From Isoetes taiwanensis (Eukaryota > Streptophyta > Lycopodiopsida > Isoetales > Isoetaceae): DNA of 64,000 nt. Positions within the stretch are counted from its first letter, which is position 1. The number at the start of each line of letters is the position of its first letter. Both the position numbers and the translations under genes were made by a program. Shown here piece after piece: positions 21,565 to 33,905 of this stretch. Under the pieces are notes generated by a model. That model was not told the DNA's origin. It saw only the letters and a list, made by a program, of their open reading frames with translations, and ran no database searches. The stretch spans positions 3,890,745-3,954,744 of the forward strand of contig JAJEKV010000039.1 in assembly GCA_021234155.1 (NCBI GenBank), read 5' to 3'.

Positions 21565-21965
21565 TCAAGATAGATAGAATAGAATAGAATAGAATTGTTT
21601 TTATCGTCCACGGAGATAGAGAGTGAATGCTAAATAGCATATGATGTCTTCACAAGTTTCACTACACAAAAATATCTAAATAATAAAACACCTAGATTAG
21701 TAGCTAGAATAGAATAGAATAGAATTTTTGACGTCTACGTAGATCAATAGGTCATCCGACCCATACATTATATAGTACAACTATTACTATAGAATTTTTG
21801 ACGTCTACATAGATTAATAGGTCATGCAACCCATACATTATGTAGTACAACTATTACTACTAGCTAGGATTTAAAAACCCCTGCCTCGAAAGGTTTTCGA
21901 GGGAAAAACCTTTGCTGCTGAAACTTTGAGGCAAAGTTAAAAATAACAGGGAAAGTGCATTGGAT
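21565..21965 (-). mobile_element. Two stacked LINE 3' ends
   Basis: On the minus strand: a conserved 3'-UTR box, AAGGTTTTTCCCTCGAAAAC, able to fold as a hairpin (21940-21862), then GTAGACGTCAAAAATTCTAT tails at about 21810 and 21745-21705, then a second tail CCGTGGACGATAAAAACAAT plus TTCTA units (21622-21570). The same box and tail end the LINE at 30405-31135. No ORF2 sequence is attached, so these are extreme 5' truncations. Confidence 0.6.
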
Positions 21966-24000
21966 GTGCTTGGCAATCCAAACTTTTGTGATGCATTGCA
22001 TATAGTTTTAACATAGTTTTGACTTTAGTTTTGTTCTGATGGATAAGTTGGTCATCGGGCTGTTGCCCAAAAGCCATTCTGCTAAGAGGCACTTCATGTT
22101 AGAACTTGTAATGTTCATAATTAAATCTTAGTTGGCATTGTTTTTTATTTGCATGATCTTCATCAATATGCATTCTTAAAGCAACTATTTTTTTTGCAAA
22201 TATAACCCAAAACTAGGAGTTGGGAATATTCTATCAATGAGTGAATAATTTATAGCATTTTTTTTATATAGATGAAGAACGAATGAAAGACCCCCTCCAC
22301 CCACAAGGAAATGGATTTTGTGCCATGTTTGTAAAGAAAATTGTATATGTTCTACATAACATAAGGCAATCAGCATAATTAGGCCACAATGGGCACCAAG
22401 ACCATATTATATGTAGTGCATGAATTTAACACTCAGATTAGGTATGCATGCTTAAAAAGGCAATTATTCCATGTATTTCAAGCAAAACATGTAGGTCTCT
22501 ATATTGGAAAATTGAGATGAACTAGAAAATATGCCAGACTAGTTATCAGCTTTAGATGTGAATGTCACCGTCGTCTTATTGCCAAGGACAACATTTCTCA
22601 ACTATATGAATGAGCTACACATATGCACCACACCAAATCTTTCAAGGAGGACCAGATGCTCAGATGTTACTTTAATGAGACAAGTTTTGCCAGCTTTTGC
22701 ATGTTGACTGGTTTACTACATGTAGGTTTTCCTGTGCAGTGTACTTTGTTATACAAAGCCATTTCACCTATCCATAGTCTTTCTACTGGTCACATTTGAA
22801 CAAAGAAAGGCCACCACGAATAAAACAGTTACAAGCATTTGGCAAACAAACAATTAACAACGAGCATGAGATGTGATTTTCTTGAAAAAGAACCAAAATG
22901 ACAAAAAAGTCTTGATATATAGTAGCTGATATGTAAATCATTGTAGAAAAGGGTCACCTGAATAATGGCTAATCTCTTTGAAAAAGCTCTCACTTTTTTC
23001 TGCAATGACTTTAACTGGTAGCTTCAATTCCGTCAAGGCAAATACAATCACAATTTCATTTCTCGGATCAACATGGCTCGGGGGAGAGATTCATGACCAA
23101 CAAGCTACCTTTCTTAAGTTATAAAGAATAATGATTCTTATTAGAATATAGAACTAACGGTTTATGAAATAGAATAAAGGTTGAAATGGCTGATTGGGCT
23201 GATGGAATCTCTCCCCAGGCCAGTTCAGATGTAAGTAAAGTAGCAGTGCCAGCTAGAACACTGCACGCATTATCATCCGCAACTTCCATAGTCTACATAT
23301 GACATATTGCTTCCATGGAGTTGTTGGAGAACAATAACCATAGAAAACACTAAATAACATGATATAAAACTATTTCTGCACATGAATTTAGGATTATGCC
23401 CTCAAATGAAAGTTCCACTGTCAATTGGAAATCTTGATGGGGTCGAACCCCCATTTCCACGCCATCTAAGGTTTTGAATCCATCCACAAAACTTAGGATG
23501 CTAAGCTTTACTCTTCTTATCTTCAATAGACATTGCTATTGTAGATGTATGTTGTGTTGTATATGCTCCACCACCAACAACAAAATGTTATAATGGAAAA
23601 TGAGCTTTTTACCCCAGGTATTTGAACCCCTTGTCAAACAAGCAACATCAGAGGGACTACTCTACTAGCAGACATACAAGCTAATCTATTTCCATGATGC
23701 AACCAATAAAAACGAAGAAGCACATCTAAACATGCCAATATGTATATTTTTTTTTGAAGAACGAACCAAAAGTTTATTAATCAACAAGAATATGTACAAA
23801 ATGAATATTTCTCATCTAGTTGTGTAAGCACAAGAGGGTGCCGCTGGAACACAGCCTACAACACAATGTACTTACTCCGTACTAGATAAGTAAAAGGAGA
23901 TACGGCTCTGCTTAAAGGTCTAACTGCATTGGACTTGTAACAGAGTCAAATCAGATGTGACTACTGGAATCTCAGGAGAGTTTGAAGATGTATTCTGGAC
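21966..24000. other. No gene seen; one possible SINE head
   Basis: AT-rich, stops in all frames. At 23611-23680 the minus strand shows a possible Pol III promoter: TAGTAGAGTAGTCC, then GGGGTTCAAATACC about 30 nt on, as in tRNA-derived SINEs. Nothing else is supportable. Confidence 0.35.
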
Positions 24001-25610
24001 TTGCGGCAAGACAATATTATCTTCAGCCAAATCAGCCCATTGAAGTGGAGTAAAGCGACCATATGCAACAGGAGGAGCATAATCACGTAGAGCAAGTGAT
24101 GAGGAGGGCTGAGATGCAGAGGTGTTAGAACCCTTAGATGACTTTCAAGGTTGCCGAAGAAGCTAGATGTTTGGGTGGAGGGTGAGCACCATGACGATCA
24201 ATGTCCATGTACTGCTCACAAGCCTCTTCAACTTGCTCTTGCGACCTCTGAATCTCATCCAGCCTTTGCCTCTGTTCATCCAGCAACAGAGGCGTGGGAC
24301 CGGCGGCAGCAGAGGCACTGGAGGAGCCTGCTGGTAGGACTTACGAGATTGAACAAAGAGAGGGGCCTCAGGGAACATGAGAGTCAGCTCTAGGCCATCT
24401 AGCAATCATAGCTTGGAAGGAAAGAACATGAGCCCACTCTGAGGCAGATCACGATGAATGGGTCGTGCTACACAAATCTTAATAATGCCATTGGTTATAG
24501 CATGCTGCAAGTGAAGTCCCTCATTAACAATAGCAGAAATGAACTCAGAATCCTGAAACTCTGGAGAAAAGTCTTTAATAGCAATCCAGAATGGGGCATG
24601 TAAGCATCTGGCTTACCTGGAAAAGAGTCGAGAACATAATGTTGATACAACAAGAAATGTTTCTATAGAGGATCAACACCTCGTTTTATGAGTTGAGCCA
24701 CCGGCACAAGAGACTCAAATATCAGGACAAAGCAACGTTGATATTTGGCCACGAGCTTGATAGATTGATACGTAGGAAGCCCTAATTTGTGTAGATACCC
24801 AGATAACCAAGATCCCACGCGCTTTAGATCTAAGAAGGAGCCAGTGAAGTAACACATAACAGAGCATGCAACTAATTGCTCCACATGACGCCGGTGAGCC
24901 TTATGACTGATCTGCACCATGGGGGCCCCAAAGCGCTCAAAGGTTGACCTGCACTCTTGAACCTCATAAAAAATTTCAGCTGGTGGTAACAAGATATCCA
25001 TGGAATCCTGCTTGGCCTGCAACTGCTGAAGATAGAATGCACCTTCTTTCTTATTATTGTCCACCATCGGTGCAACAACCTCTGATACATGAAGTGAGGT
25101 GGCTGGAGATGACATACCTTTGCATAACCACTCAGAAAAACAAACACCTGTAAACCTTGCCACTGTGTCAGAAGACCTCCAAGGTGTAGAGGTTGAGATA
25201 TGCGGCATGATTGAAGAAGAAGGTATCCCAGGCTTGCTCGAGGAAAGAGGAGGAAATTCCTCCTGCATTGAGGAACCTCCAACATGCGTTGGATGTTTTG
25301 TTTGTCTATAAGGGCCTCCTTCATTTAAGAGACTCCCAACATGTGTTGGCGGTGCAGCCTGTGTCACATTCTTCTGAGCAGGAGCTACTAATGTCATTTG
25401 TTCTGAAGAACTTCCAACATGTGTTGGAGGAGCTTTTGGAAGGACCAACTTTATGGAAGAGCTTTTCAGAGTCACCTGTCCAACACTACCTCTAGTATCA
25501 TGAGACATAGGGTCAGAAGCTGGAATAACAAGCTGAGAAGAGGAGAGAGCTGAAGCTACTGCCTCAGTTGAGCTAGGTACACATATGCCACTGGAAGACC
25601 TTGCATCTAG
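24000..25610 (-). pseudogene. LINE ORF1-like gag protein (DUF4283-type), partly open
   Basis: A minus-strand frame is open from 25739 to 24663 and continues, shifted, to about 24000. The N-terminal half is Ser/Pro/Thr-rich with an APPTHVGSS phrase repeated four times (about 25440-25250), then HRRHVEQLVACSVMCYFTGS, YLHKLGLPTYQSIKLVAKYQ and CFVLIFESLVPVAQLI. This is the layout of the RNA-binding DUF4283 region that opens ORF1 of plant L1-like LINEs. Shifted continuations (FWIAIKDFSPEFQDSE, GIIKICVARPIHRDLP) extend it. It should bind LINE RNA in a particle. The frame is fused upstream to an ORF2 segment. Confidence 0.6.
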
Positions 25611-25845
25611 GTACTGTCGCAATGCATTGTGCTCCTTCTTTGCCCGTACTTGCCCGCATCTGTGTGCCTGCACATTCCAACGTGAGAACCACTGAGCTTG
25701 CTTGTCCTTCCGGCAGGCTTTGAGGCACTGTGGGCCCATAGGTCATTCCAGTGGCGAGGGATATCACGGGCTCGACCAAGGCCCTAAACAGGTATGACTG
25801 GTGGCCCCAGGCATACAACTCTGCCTTGTGGCTATTGCTCTAAAG
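25610..25845 (-). pseudogene. LINE ORF2 (RT C-terminal) fragment fused upstream of ORF1
   Basis: The minus strand reads AELYAWGHQSYLFRALVEP, then KACRKDKQAQWFSRWNVQAH, then KKEHNALRQYLDAR. The same order occurs in the LINE pieces at 32170-31800 and 30430-30530. In this copy the YLDARS residues run straight, in frame, into SSGICVPSST of the ORF1-like protein, although ORF1 normally precedes ORF2. Confidence 0.6.
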
Positions 25846-25942
25846 AAATGCCATATTGAAGAGGATCACTTTAACATTTGAAACTAATATGTTTGAAGGT
25901 CATTAATAACATATTCTAATTCAATATTAGTATACGTACAAA

Positions 25943-26530
25943 GTAAAGGTCGTATTGTAAGCACCAACGCAAAATATCTTGTAGGGCCAGACCAATCATA
26001 TAGTTGTGTTAACAAGTTGCCAAGGGGATATTTTTAAATATGGGATATGTGAGGACAAAAACGTTCTTAAATATGTTGTTATTACAACTAACATTTGAAA
26101 TGTGATAATTGATGGCCAATGCCAATTCAAATCTGCAACGCTTTTTGTATACAAGAATGGCAATCTACATGCCTAGTGCTCGCGTACAAAGCAAATGAAG
26201 CATTTTGTATTATGAGCACCAAGACCAAATATCTTGTGGGGCCAACAAGACAAAATATATAGTTTTGGAAGCAAATTTCCAAGGGGATATTTCGTTCCAA
26301 ACATGGAATCTGCCAGGACAGATATTTCTTTCTAGATGTGGGATTTGTGAGGACATATATTTCTTTCTAGATATGGGATCTGTGAGGACAGAAACTTTTT
26401 AAAGTACATTGTAACATATTACAACATACATTTGGAATGTGATAATTCATGGCCAATGCCAATGCAAATTCGTAGTGCGTTTTGGATACAAGGATGGGCA
26501 TTGCCTTGTTTCCATGCTAGGAAAGGCATG
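25943..26530. repeat. Diverged direct duplication (~250-330 bp units)
   Basis: About 25943-26180 and 26197-26530 share GAGCACCAA(C/G)(A)C(A/C)AAATATCTTGT, CCAAGGGGATATTT and ATGTGATAATT(G/C)ATGGCCAATG in the same order. The second copy has an additional internal duplication (ATATTTCTTTCTAGATGTGG at about 26320-26380). Non-coding. Confidence 0.6.
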
Positions 26531-26675
26531 CAAATTGCTATTCTTGTAAAGTGAATGTTTGGTGAATTGCAAAATGGTGGGTAAAGATTACATAATGTTG
26601 GGTAGAGGCCGAGATCGTCGAGTAAATTTTTTGACGTTTGTCTTAACATTCTTGAAGAGTAAAGGAGCCGGTTAG

Positions 26676-26803
26676 GCGAACGGGGCTGAATTGCACTTAA
26701 CTATTTTTATGAATGTAATTGCCTTCATGTGGGATTCACATACACAAATAGCGATGCGCCAGCTGCGAATTTGCTGACTCCGTGCTGAAATTGGAAATTT
26801 CAG
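26676..26803. repeat. Small inverted repeat (AACGGGGCTGAA arms)
   Basis: Arms AACGGGGCTGAA (about 26678) and TTCAGCCCCGTT (about 26790) are exact inverted copies about 100 bp apart, as in a small MITE. No target duplication was identified. Confidence 0.4.
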
Positions 26804-27259
26804 CCCCGTTGAGAGGCCTCAGCTCTTGCGCCATGCACGGCGCGATGGCGAGGCAATGCTTCAGCTGCTCTTTGCTTACTCAGCCCATCTTCAGCGCTGA
26901 AAAAAAAATTATCCCATCAATAAGTAAGGCAATTAAGGCAAGAATAACCTGTCGAGGATAGTTTTGAGTCAGAATGGGCGAGTTATCTTGCTAGCACGTG
27001 GAGATATGGACGAATGAAAATCAAGTGAAAAACCAGATGCAGATATCCGAGAAAAACTATCTTGGACTCTGTAGCTAGTGGTGGGAGTGGACACGACAAA
27101 CATTTCATTTTCCTTTACAACTGTAGCCACAAAAATGGTGGAGGCCTACAATGTCCGATCTGTCCAAGTGGTCGAATGGGGAACTATATTTTTATACGCC
27201 GGCTGGGCAGATATTTTCGCCAAGCCTACAGCTTCGGATGCATGCATGCTATGTCTATG

Positions 27260-27267
27260 CGCATCAT

Positions 27268-27319
<52 letters not shown>

Positions 27320-27560
27320 TTCTCCACTGTGGCTATGGCGAAACCCTACCGTAGTCCCTGGCGTTTTCCTCCGTTCAGTCCGGCGCGCTTGCTTTCCTCA
27401 AGTACGTTCAATTAGACCTTATAGCATGATACCAATAGGAGTTGCTTCTCCACGGCTATTGCGAAATATCTAACCCTACCGGGGATTCTCGGCGTCTTTC
27501 TCCTTCTAGTTTGGCGCGCTTGCTTCCCTCAAGTACGTTAAATTAGGTCTTTTTATTTCT
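27260..27560. repeat. (CCCATG)n microsatellite and ~120-bp tandem duplication
   Basis: Seven to eight CATGCC units lie at about 27270-27318. Directly after, a segment with GGCGCGCTTGCTT(T/C)CCTCAAGTACGTT(C/A)AATTA occurs at about 27382-27415 and again at 27511-27545, each preceded by CTACCG...GGCGT(C)TTTC. GC-rich promoter-like sequence is possible, but no coding exon is evident. Confidence 0.6.
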
Positions 27561-28655
27561 TCTCTGTTTATTCTTTTTAGTACCTTAAGCAAAGGCCAAA
27601 TCTTCAAGTCAATTTCTGATGATCCGGAAAAGATTTCTTTGTCCTTGGCTCTTTAGGGCCACAACTGTCTGTAATAATTTTATTTACATTTTCGTCTTTA
27701 GATTTAGCAGCCCTCTATGCCCTGGATCGTCTATGACCACAATAGCTTAAAAAAAGGTCCTGGATCGTCTATGGTCCTCTATGACCACAATAGCTTAAAA
27801 ACTTTCAAGCTTTTCTAAATGCTCGTCTGCAATTTTAAGTATTCATAGGTTTTGCTTTTGGTAATAGGAATAACATTTATTTTAAAGAAGTGCTAGCTTT
27901 TATTTGATGAGTTTTTTGTTGCTGATTAATTGCTTGATGATCTACTTCTTCTTGTTTTAATATTCCTTCCGTAATTGCCCAGTGTTTCCAATTTTGCATA
28001 CCTTTCCATGTCAAATAATCTTCCATGTTGCTTACGATTCCAGAATTCTGCTTTTCAACAAATCTGCATGCCTTTCTGCCTCTAGCTCTATTAAAGACTT
28101 CGATCGTCAGAAACCTGATGCCTTCCTAACTCCTCTGGAATCTCTCTTTGAAAGTTGTGCAGACTCGGATTGACATTGTTCCAGCCTTAGCTCTACACAC
28201 TTCCCTCCACTTTTGTGTCATCTTTGTTTATAGCGGTCTAAGAAGTCAAACGTAAATTCATATCCTTTCTTATTGCTTTACATAGCTCGCTATGATTTTA
28301 TTGTGCTTCTGTAAGTGTAGTTTGATGTCCAAGAAAGCGCTGTTCAAGTGCGACTGGCACTTTTTTACACTTTCAGGTCAGCACTCAACTCCACCTCACT
28401 TGCCACATGTGTTACCGAATTACTCTTAAGATGTGAAATTTGCCAAAGACCTTGAGCTTTAACATTTAGAAAAACAGATGACAAAAGAACTGAAATTGTC
28501 TCTATCTATTTTCTTGTTTGTAGACAACATTATGTTAGTGGTCAAATGGCTCTAGAAACAAGGATATTGCTTGAATCAGCCATATATACCATGTTGCAAT
28601 GATCATTACCAACTTCTACCAATGACAGACTGATGTTACCACACCTTAACAACCT
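27560..28655. other. No gene seen
   Basis: T-rich sequence with small duplications (CCTGGATCGTCTATG...CACAATAGCTTAAAAA at about 27720-27800). A short open frame at 27982-28173 lacks any feature. A lncRNA or leader downstream of the GC-rich block at 27.3-27.55 kb cannot be excluded. Confidence 0.35.
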
Positions 28656-28659
28656 GGCC

Positions 28660-28948
28660 CTTAAGTTTTAAGGCGGAGATCAGATCTCAGTCATTGGTTA
28701 CAAGAGTGTTACCCATCAGTAACACATTAAAAAGTGCATAAACACCTAGTTTGTTATGCCAGATGGCTATAGACACCTAGCTATAGACACCTAGCTTGTT
28801 ATGAAAACCACCATAAAACCACCACAAAACCACTATAAGACTCTCGGGCCCAGGTTGTTAAGGCGGATAACACCTTAGAACTCGGGTGTTATGCCCTACT
28901 ATAACAAACTCGGGCCTTCGGCCCTCGTTTGGTATAATAGGGCACATC
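28660..28948. repeat. Palindrome-rich block with long hairpin
   Basis: A 23-24 bp arm GCCCTACTATAACAAACTCG.. pairs across the GGGCCTTCGGCCC loop with CTCGTTTGGTATAATAGGGC (28893-28945). Just upstream are GATAACACC/GGGTGTTATGCCC and GGCCCTTAAG/TTAAGGC dyads and a repeated GACACCTAGCT. A related dyad, AGGGCATAACACC/GGTGTTATCCCT, lies at 18372-18412. The block resembles a foldback or MITE end. Confidence 0.5.
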
Positions 28949-30400
28949 AAGTTCCTTGCAGCACTTGGGCCAAAGAGAATTTAGAACTGCTATACAAGTT
29001 GCTTGCATGTGAATCAATTTGAAGAGTTTAGATCTTTGGCAGTAAGTTATTCTTTCTTTGGAAAATAGTACTACACGTTTGACACATAAGCATGTTAGAT
29101 TCTTGGGCAAAAATCGATTCAGAAGCTAGGCTAGATCATGATACATGAAAAATGTGCATGTGGTAGGAAGCACCCGGTTTAAACAATTGAACCTAAATTG
29201 GAAGGTGCCATATAATGTCATGTCTATTATGTTTGAGGCCGACGTACCTTGATTGAAGGTAAATGGCTCGTGTATACTATAACCAACAACTTGAGTTTAG
29301 ACATCACTTCAAAAAGACTATTCAAAATTGATGATTGTATTATATTCTATTGTTAAGAAATATAAAAGCCAAGCTCTTCTACAATGCAACTATTATATGG
29401 ATGGTATAATCTCATGAACTTTGAAAGAGAAGTCATCCACTAGCCTAACCATTTTCCACCTTATGGATAAACTATTTTCATCTACACCTGGTAAAACGTA
29501 TCAATTTTGCCAATAGTGGATCAATATATTATTATTGTCTCAATTTCAACCATTGAAGTAAAAAAATTGAACTATTGTGTGATCATTAGCACTACAAGAA
29601 ATTTATCGCTTGGCCGCCGTGAACATTTGTTTTCTTTGGCTCGCTTATTGGTTTGATTTGTGACCATTCGAGATTGTGTAAGAGATTTTTCGTGCAAAAG
29701 ATATAGCTTTGTGCATGAAAGTGTGTAAGTGGGCTTCACGATTGTGTTTATAAGACTAGGGGATAAGGGAATATTATGACATCATCACAACCTTAGAATC
29801 AATAAATCAACTTACCAATCCATTAATTGAATCAAAAGTCACCATAAAACTTTTGATGATTAGAAAGAAAACCAACATTTGCAATAGGTGAAGTGGCTTT
29901 ATATACAATTAGGTTACATGAGCTACAACAGCTCAAGCACAAAAGCACAACTTTGCCATATAAGATTTCTAGAAAGTGCAATGAGTTCAAAGTGTTGTTG
30001 TCAGATAATAGTCTAAAAAGTTCAATCTTGTTATTTCAAGGTTAGGTGATGATATGTACTATGATACCACTTTATTCAAAGTACTAAGTTTGCTAAATTG
30101 GTGCCATAAATAATCCACAGAATATTTTTTGAGATATTTGAAAAAATATTGCTTTTTCTACCTATGTTTTTATAGAATTTACTTCTAATACATTACATGT
30201 TTTGAATAACAAACATCTAGTAGATCAAGCATATACCATTGGCCTTGGACTGCATTAGATTGTATGTTTCGGAAGTGTAAGATAGAGGCATTACTTGTGC
30301 TAAATTGATTAACCATTATCTCTCTTACCCAACCACAAAAGAGTCGTCTGGGACTTCCGAACCTGACTCAAAATCAAAATATCATGCTTCTAACCCTGAA
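28949..30400. other. No gene; one CACTA terminus at 29590
   Basis: AT-rich sequence. At 29590-29625 CACTACAAGAAATTTATCGC leads into TTGGCCGCCGTGAAC, a textbook CACTA (En/Spm) 5' terminal repeat. The matching inverted end was not located within several kb, so this is an isolated end or a deleted element. Confidence 0.55.
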
Positions 30401-30404
30401 GTTT

Positions 30405-31135
30405 AATTGATGTGGACCTGGATGATAGATTGAGAATATGTACAGGCAAACAGATGCCTGCAGGTATGGACAAAGAAGGATCACAATGCACTAAAGCTGT
30501 ACCTAGATGCTAGTTTCCTTCGCAAGCTTTGGGATGCAGATGCTTTAACATACATTAAGATGGCATACTATCAGCAGCAAATCAATCCTATGCTCACGAG
30601 AGGCCCACCTCAGTACTTGTGCACCCATTTGCCCATGAAGAAGCGCAGACTTATAGCTTCCATTCGCACGGGTGCACATCGTCTCCGCAGTGAGACAGCG
30701 CGTTGGACTCGGAAAGCAGGGGAGGATAGGCTTTGTCAGTGTTGCCACCAGGGCGCCATTGAAGATGAATGCCATGCCCTCCAGATATGCCTCGTGTGTG
30801 CCTGTATCCGAGCGCGGTATATTCGGTTAGTTGTGTCTGACCAGCCGTTGCATGAGTTATTGAATACAGCGTCCCTGGGCTTGTTGGGGTCATATCTCCA
30901 AGAGGTTATGGATATACGGACTCAGTTGTGTTCTTCGGGACAATATTGAATTGTCCTATACAATTGTATAGTGTACCAGCAACCTAAATACTGCTAAGGT
31001 TTTTCCCTCGAAAACCCTTCGGGGCATGGGTTTTTTAATCCTGACAGTAATACGCTTGCTGCTCTCTTTTTGTTTGGGTCCCATAGGCCAATTGGTCCCC
31101 GTGGACGATAAAAGTCTATTCTATTCTATTCTATA
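30405..31135 (+). mobile_element. 5'-truncated LINE: ORF2 C-terminus, 3' UTR and tail
   Basis: The frame reads VQANRC, then KKDHNALKLYLDASFLRKLW, LTRGPPQYLCTHLPMKKRR, then a CCHC-type knuckle, CQCCHQGAIEDECHALQIC, and ends at 30949. This is the RT C-terminal region plus the zinc knuckle typical of L1-clade ORF2 in plants. The 3' UTR holds the GGTTTTTCCCTCGAAAAC hairpin box (~31000) and ends GTGGACGATAAAAGTC followed by TATTC units (31113-31135). Only the 3' end is present, as expected for incomplete target-primed reverse transcription. Confidence 0.75.
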
Positions 31136-31796
31136 CAAAATGTAGGAGCTTTTGGCAAGTCATGTCATCAATAGATAAGTTATCCTTCGGTCTGCAATCT
31201 CAGTCAAGCTTGCAGAATGTAATTGAATCTTACGTCTTTATGGAATTTCATGTAATCTTATAAAACACTACTATAGAATCTGAAGAAATGGTCGAGTACC
31301 TTAGCAAAGTCTCGATTCGTGAGGATACCTTAAGGGAATCCAGAAGATTGATGCTATAGTCTTTACCACATGGTGACCACTTTAATGAAACCCAATCTTG
31401 AAGAATCCAAGGAGATCTCTCAGCAATATAAAAGCACCATCCCATATTCATCACTTTTATCATGTTTGTGGATATCTAAGCAATATGATGGGGAACAAAT
31501 GAATTGGAACAATGTAATGCACCTGCAGACATTATATTCTCAATGTGTTGCATGCAAACATGCACAGGAGCACCTTTAATATAGGTTACAGCGATTCGAT
31601 GATCCTGATCATTTTATATTAGCCATCTCAGGAGGTCATTATTTCTTTTGTGGTTTTGGGGTCAAGTTGATGCATCAGGAATAGATACTCTTAAGGAATA
31701 TGATGCCATTGAATAGATTAGCCTCAACGTTGGAGCTACTCATGTTTGTGCTTTCGAAAATATATGGTAATATATATATGTGCTCTGCAATGTGAA
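31136..31796. other. No gene seen
   Basis: AT-rich spacer between two LINE fragments of opposite orientation. Short open frames on both strands lack features. Confidence 0.35.
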
Positions 31797-32220
31797 TTAA
31801 ATATCAGGTTCACAACTGAGCTTGCTTGTCCTTCTAACAGGTTTTGAGGCGTTGGGGACCCATTGCTGCAGCCAAAGCAAGGTTGGGCAAACGTGTATTA
31901 CCCATAGCGACCACCTTCTGAAATAAATAATATGGCGTTCCAATGCAGCCCGTTGAAGTGATAGAAAACCTGTCTCCTGGAGTAGGTTCTGGTATGGAAC
32001 TGTGGAATTTACCCCAAGGGCTCGTGCCAAGAAGGCTTTCTGCACCTGCTCGCGATCATTCCAGGTGGTGAGGAATATCACCGGACCCCACACCTCTGCC
32101 CCATACAGGAGAACCGGATCGACCAAGGACTGGCGGCCCCAGGCATACAACTCTGCCTTGTGGCTGCTGCTCTGCATAGCATATAGTACTTTCCAACCCG
32201 CCGTGCAACCTGATGGCAGC
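31797..32220 (-). pseudogene. LINE ORF2 fragment, downstream half of a copia-split LINE
   Basis: The minus strand encodes AELYAWGRQSLVDPVLLYGA (the AELYAWG phrase is shared with 25820), TTWNDREQVQKAFLARALGV and LLQETGFLSLQRAALERHI, the region between the RT core and the zinc knuckle. It abuts the copia 5' LTR at 32221. Its upstream continuation lies on the far side of the copia, at 44530-44985. Removing the copia and one GCAGC restores a single LINE segment. Confidence 0.75.
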
Positions 32221-32838
32221 TGTTGGAAATGTGAGTCATGTCATATTATAAGGAATTTAGAAAATTGTCATCTTATATTCATGAGAAGCAGTGGCAGTGA
32301 ATATATTGTAGCTACAAAAACAACCTATGAGAAGCAGTGGCAGTAGGTTGTAAAGTCAAGAATAGTTGAAGATGCAAACGAATGCATATAAGTGCTTTAT
32401 GTGCTTTAAGTGCTTTATATGCTTTCCTAAGCAGGTATGTGGGATAAATCGAAAGTAGCAGATTTCCTTAGCCAAGCCTGTGGGATATAGTTCAATAGAC
32501 AACAGCCTCAGATTGGAAAGCATGAATGATGCCTTAACCGCCGGACAGTTCTATTATAAGGTGAAGCAGAGCCTTAAAGAATTATTCGGGTCCAAGGATG
32601 GTTTGATCCGTCTCATATATGATCGAATACCAGTGCTTACTTGTTGGTTTTTGAAGATTGATTTGAGCAAGGAATTATTGACCATAATGTGGCTTCCTTG
32701 CTGGTGTAAAGGATTTGATTGAAATGCTAATGGTGTTGTGAAGCATAAATAAGATTTGATAAGCCTGAATTATCATAAGAGACAAGTTGAATGACATCTT
32801 TGCTAGGATAAGATTAAACGTGTTATCTAGTTCTAACA
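32221..32838 (+). repeat. copia 5' LTR
   Basis: 618 bp, TG...CA ends. It holds an 80-codon open frame (32480-32722) that is also present in the 3' LTR; with LTR identity this high that is no evidence for a protein. GTGCTTTATGTGCTTTAAGT repeats lie near 32390. Confidence 0.9.
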
Positions 32839-32872
32839 GTGGTATCAGAGCCAATAAATCCAGGAAAGCAAG

Positions 32873-33905
32873 ATGTCTACGAGATTTGGAGCTAATCTCT
32901 TAAACTCCATAGAGGTCTTCAAAGGGGAAACAGGTTTCCAGATTTGGAAGCAAGGCATTCAGGAGGTGTTAGAATTTGAAAAATTATGGTACTTGATTGA
33001 TCCTAATGTGGTTAATACAGCAGTCGTGGTAACTGGAGGAGAAGAATCAAGTACTTTAACCTCTGTTGCAGGTGGTGGAGCTAGAACAGCTGCAAGTGGT
33101 GAAGGTGGAACTAATGCAGCAAGAAGAGTCACTTCAGTGGCTAGCGTGGATGAGAAGGCAAGAATAATGGAAGCTCAATCCATAATATGCCAAAAGGTGG
33201 GGACAGCTATCAAGCTAAAACTCAGAGGTAAATCCCCTGCAGAAATGTGGAAATTTATGTTAGATAATTATGAGCAAAAGTCTTCCTCTCAAATAGATGT
33301 ATTGGAAAAAACAGTTGAGAAAATTAAAATTGTGTGAGAAAGACAATATTACTGAATTTCTGGAAAAATTTGAATCAATAATTGCTGACTTAGAGGGAGC
33401 AGGAGTTGTGTTAAATGAGGACTATCAACTTCTAGCTATTTCTAGAGCAGTCTCTCATAATGCACAGTTAGCTACTTTGTTAAGAAATGTGGCTAAATCA
33501 AAAGAACATGCAATTAGAATGATCAGGACAGAATTTGAGCAGACCAAAGGAGATGATGATGATGATTCAGAGGCCATGTTTGTCAAACAGAAAAAAGGCA
33601 AGAAGGTGTTTAGTGAAAAACAAATTGGCCCATGCTTTAACTGTGATGCTTATGGTCACCTTAAAATAAATTGTCCTAAACTTGGAAAGGAAGTTATTTG
33701 TTATAATTGTGAGGGTAAAGGTCACATAGCAACAAACTGCTCAAGTCCAAAAAGAGGGAAAGGGAAGAAATTTGAAGGTAAAGGATCCAAGGCTAAGTCT
33801 AGCCTAAATATTGCTCGAGAAACAAGCCAAGAGGAAGATGAGCAGGATGAAGACATTGAGGTAAATATGTCTAAGAAGTCGTATTTAATTAAAGTGGGAC
33901 AAATC
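32873..33905 (+). pseudogene. copia gag with two CCHC zinc knuckles
   Basis: Starts MSTRFGANLLNSIEVFKGET 35 bp after the LTR. A UBN2-type gag domain follows (GKSPAEMWKFMLDNYEQKS), then a frameshift at about 33300-33330. The second frame carries DNITEFLEKFESIIADLEGA and two knuckles, CFNCDAYGHLKINC and CYNCEGKGHIATNC (C-x2-C-x4-H-x4-C), at about 33633-33735. Copia sequence stops near 33900, where the frame runs into repeated AATTTTGGG. The protein would form the virus-like particle. Confidence 0.8.

Noticed and set aside
27062-27473. Frames with His-Ala or Pro-Met repeats
   Set aside because: Produced by the (CCCATG)n microsatellite in all frames; no supporting features.
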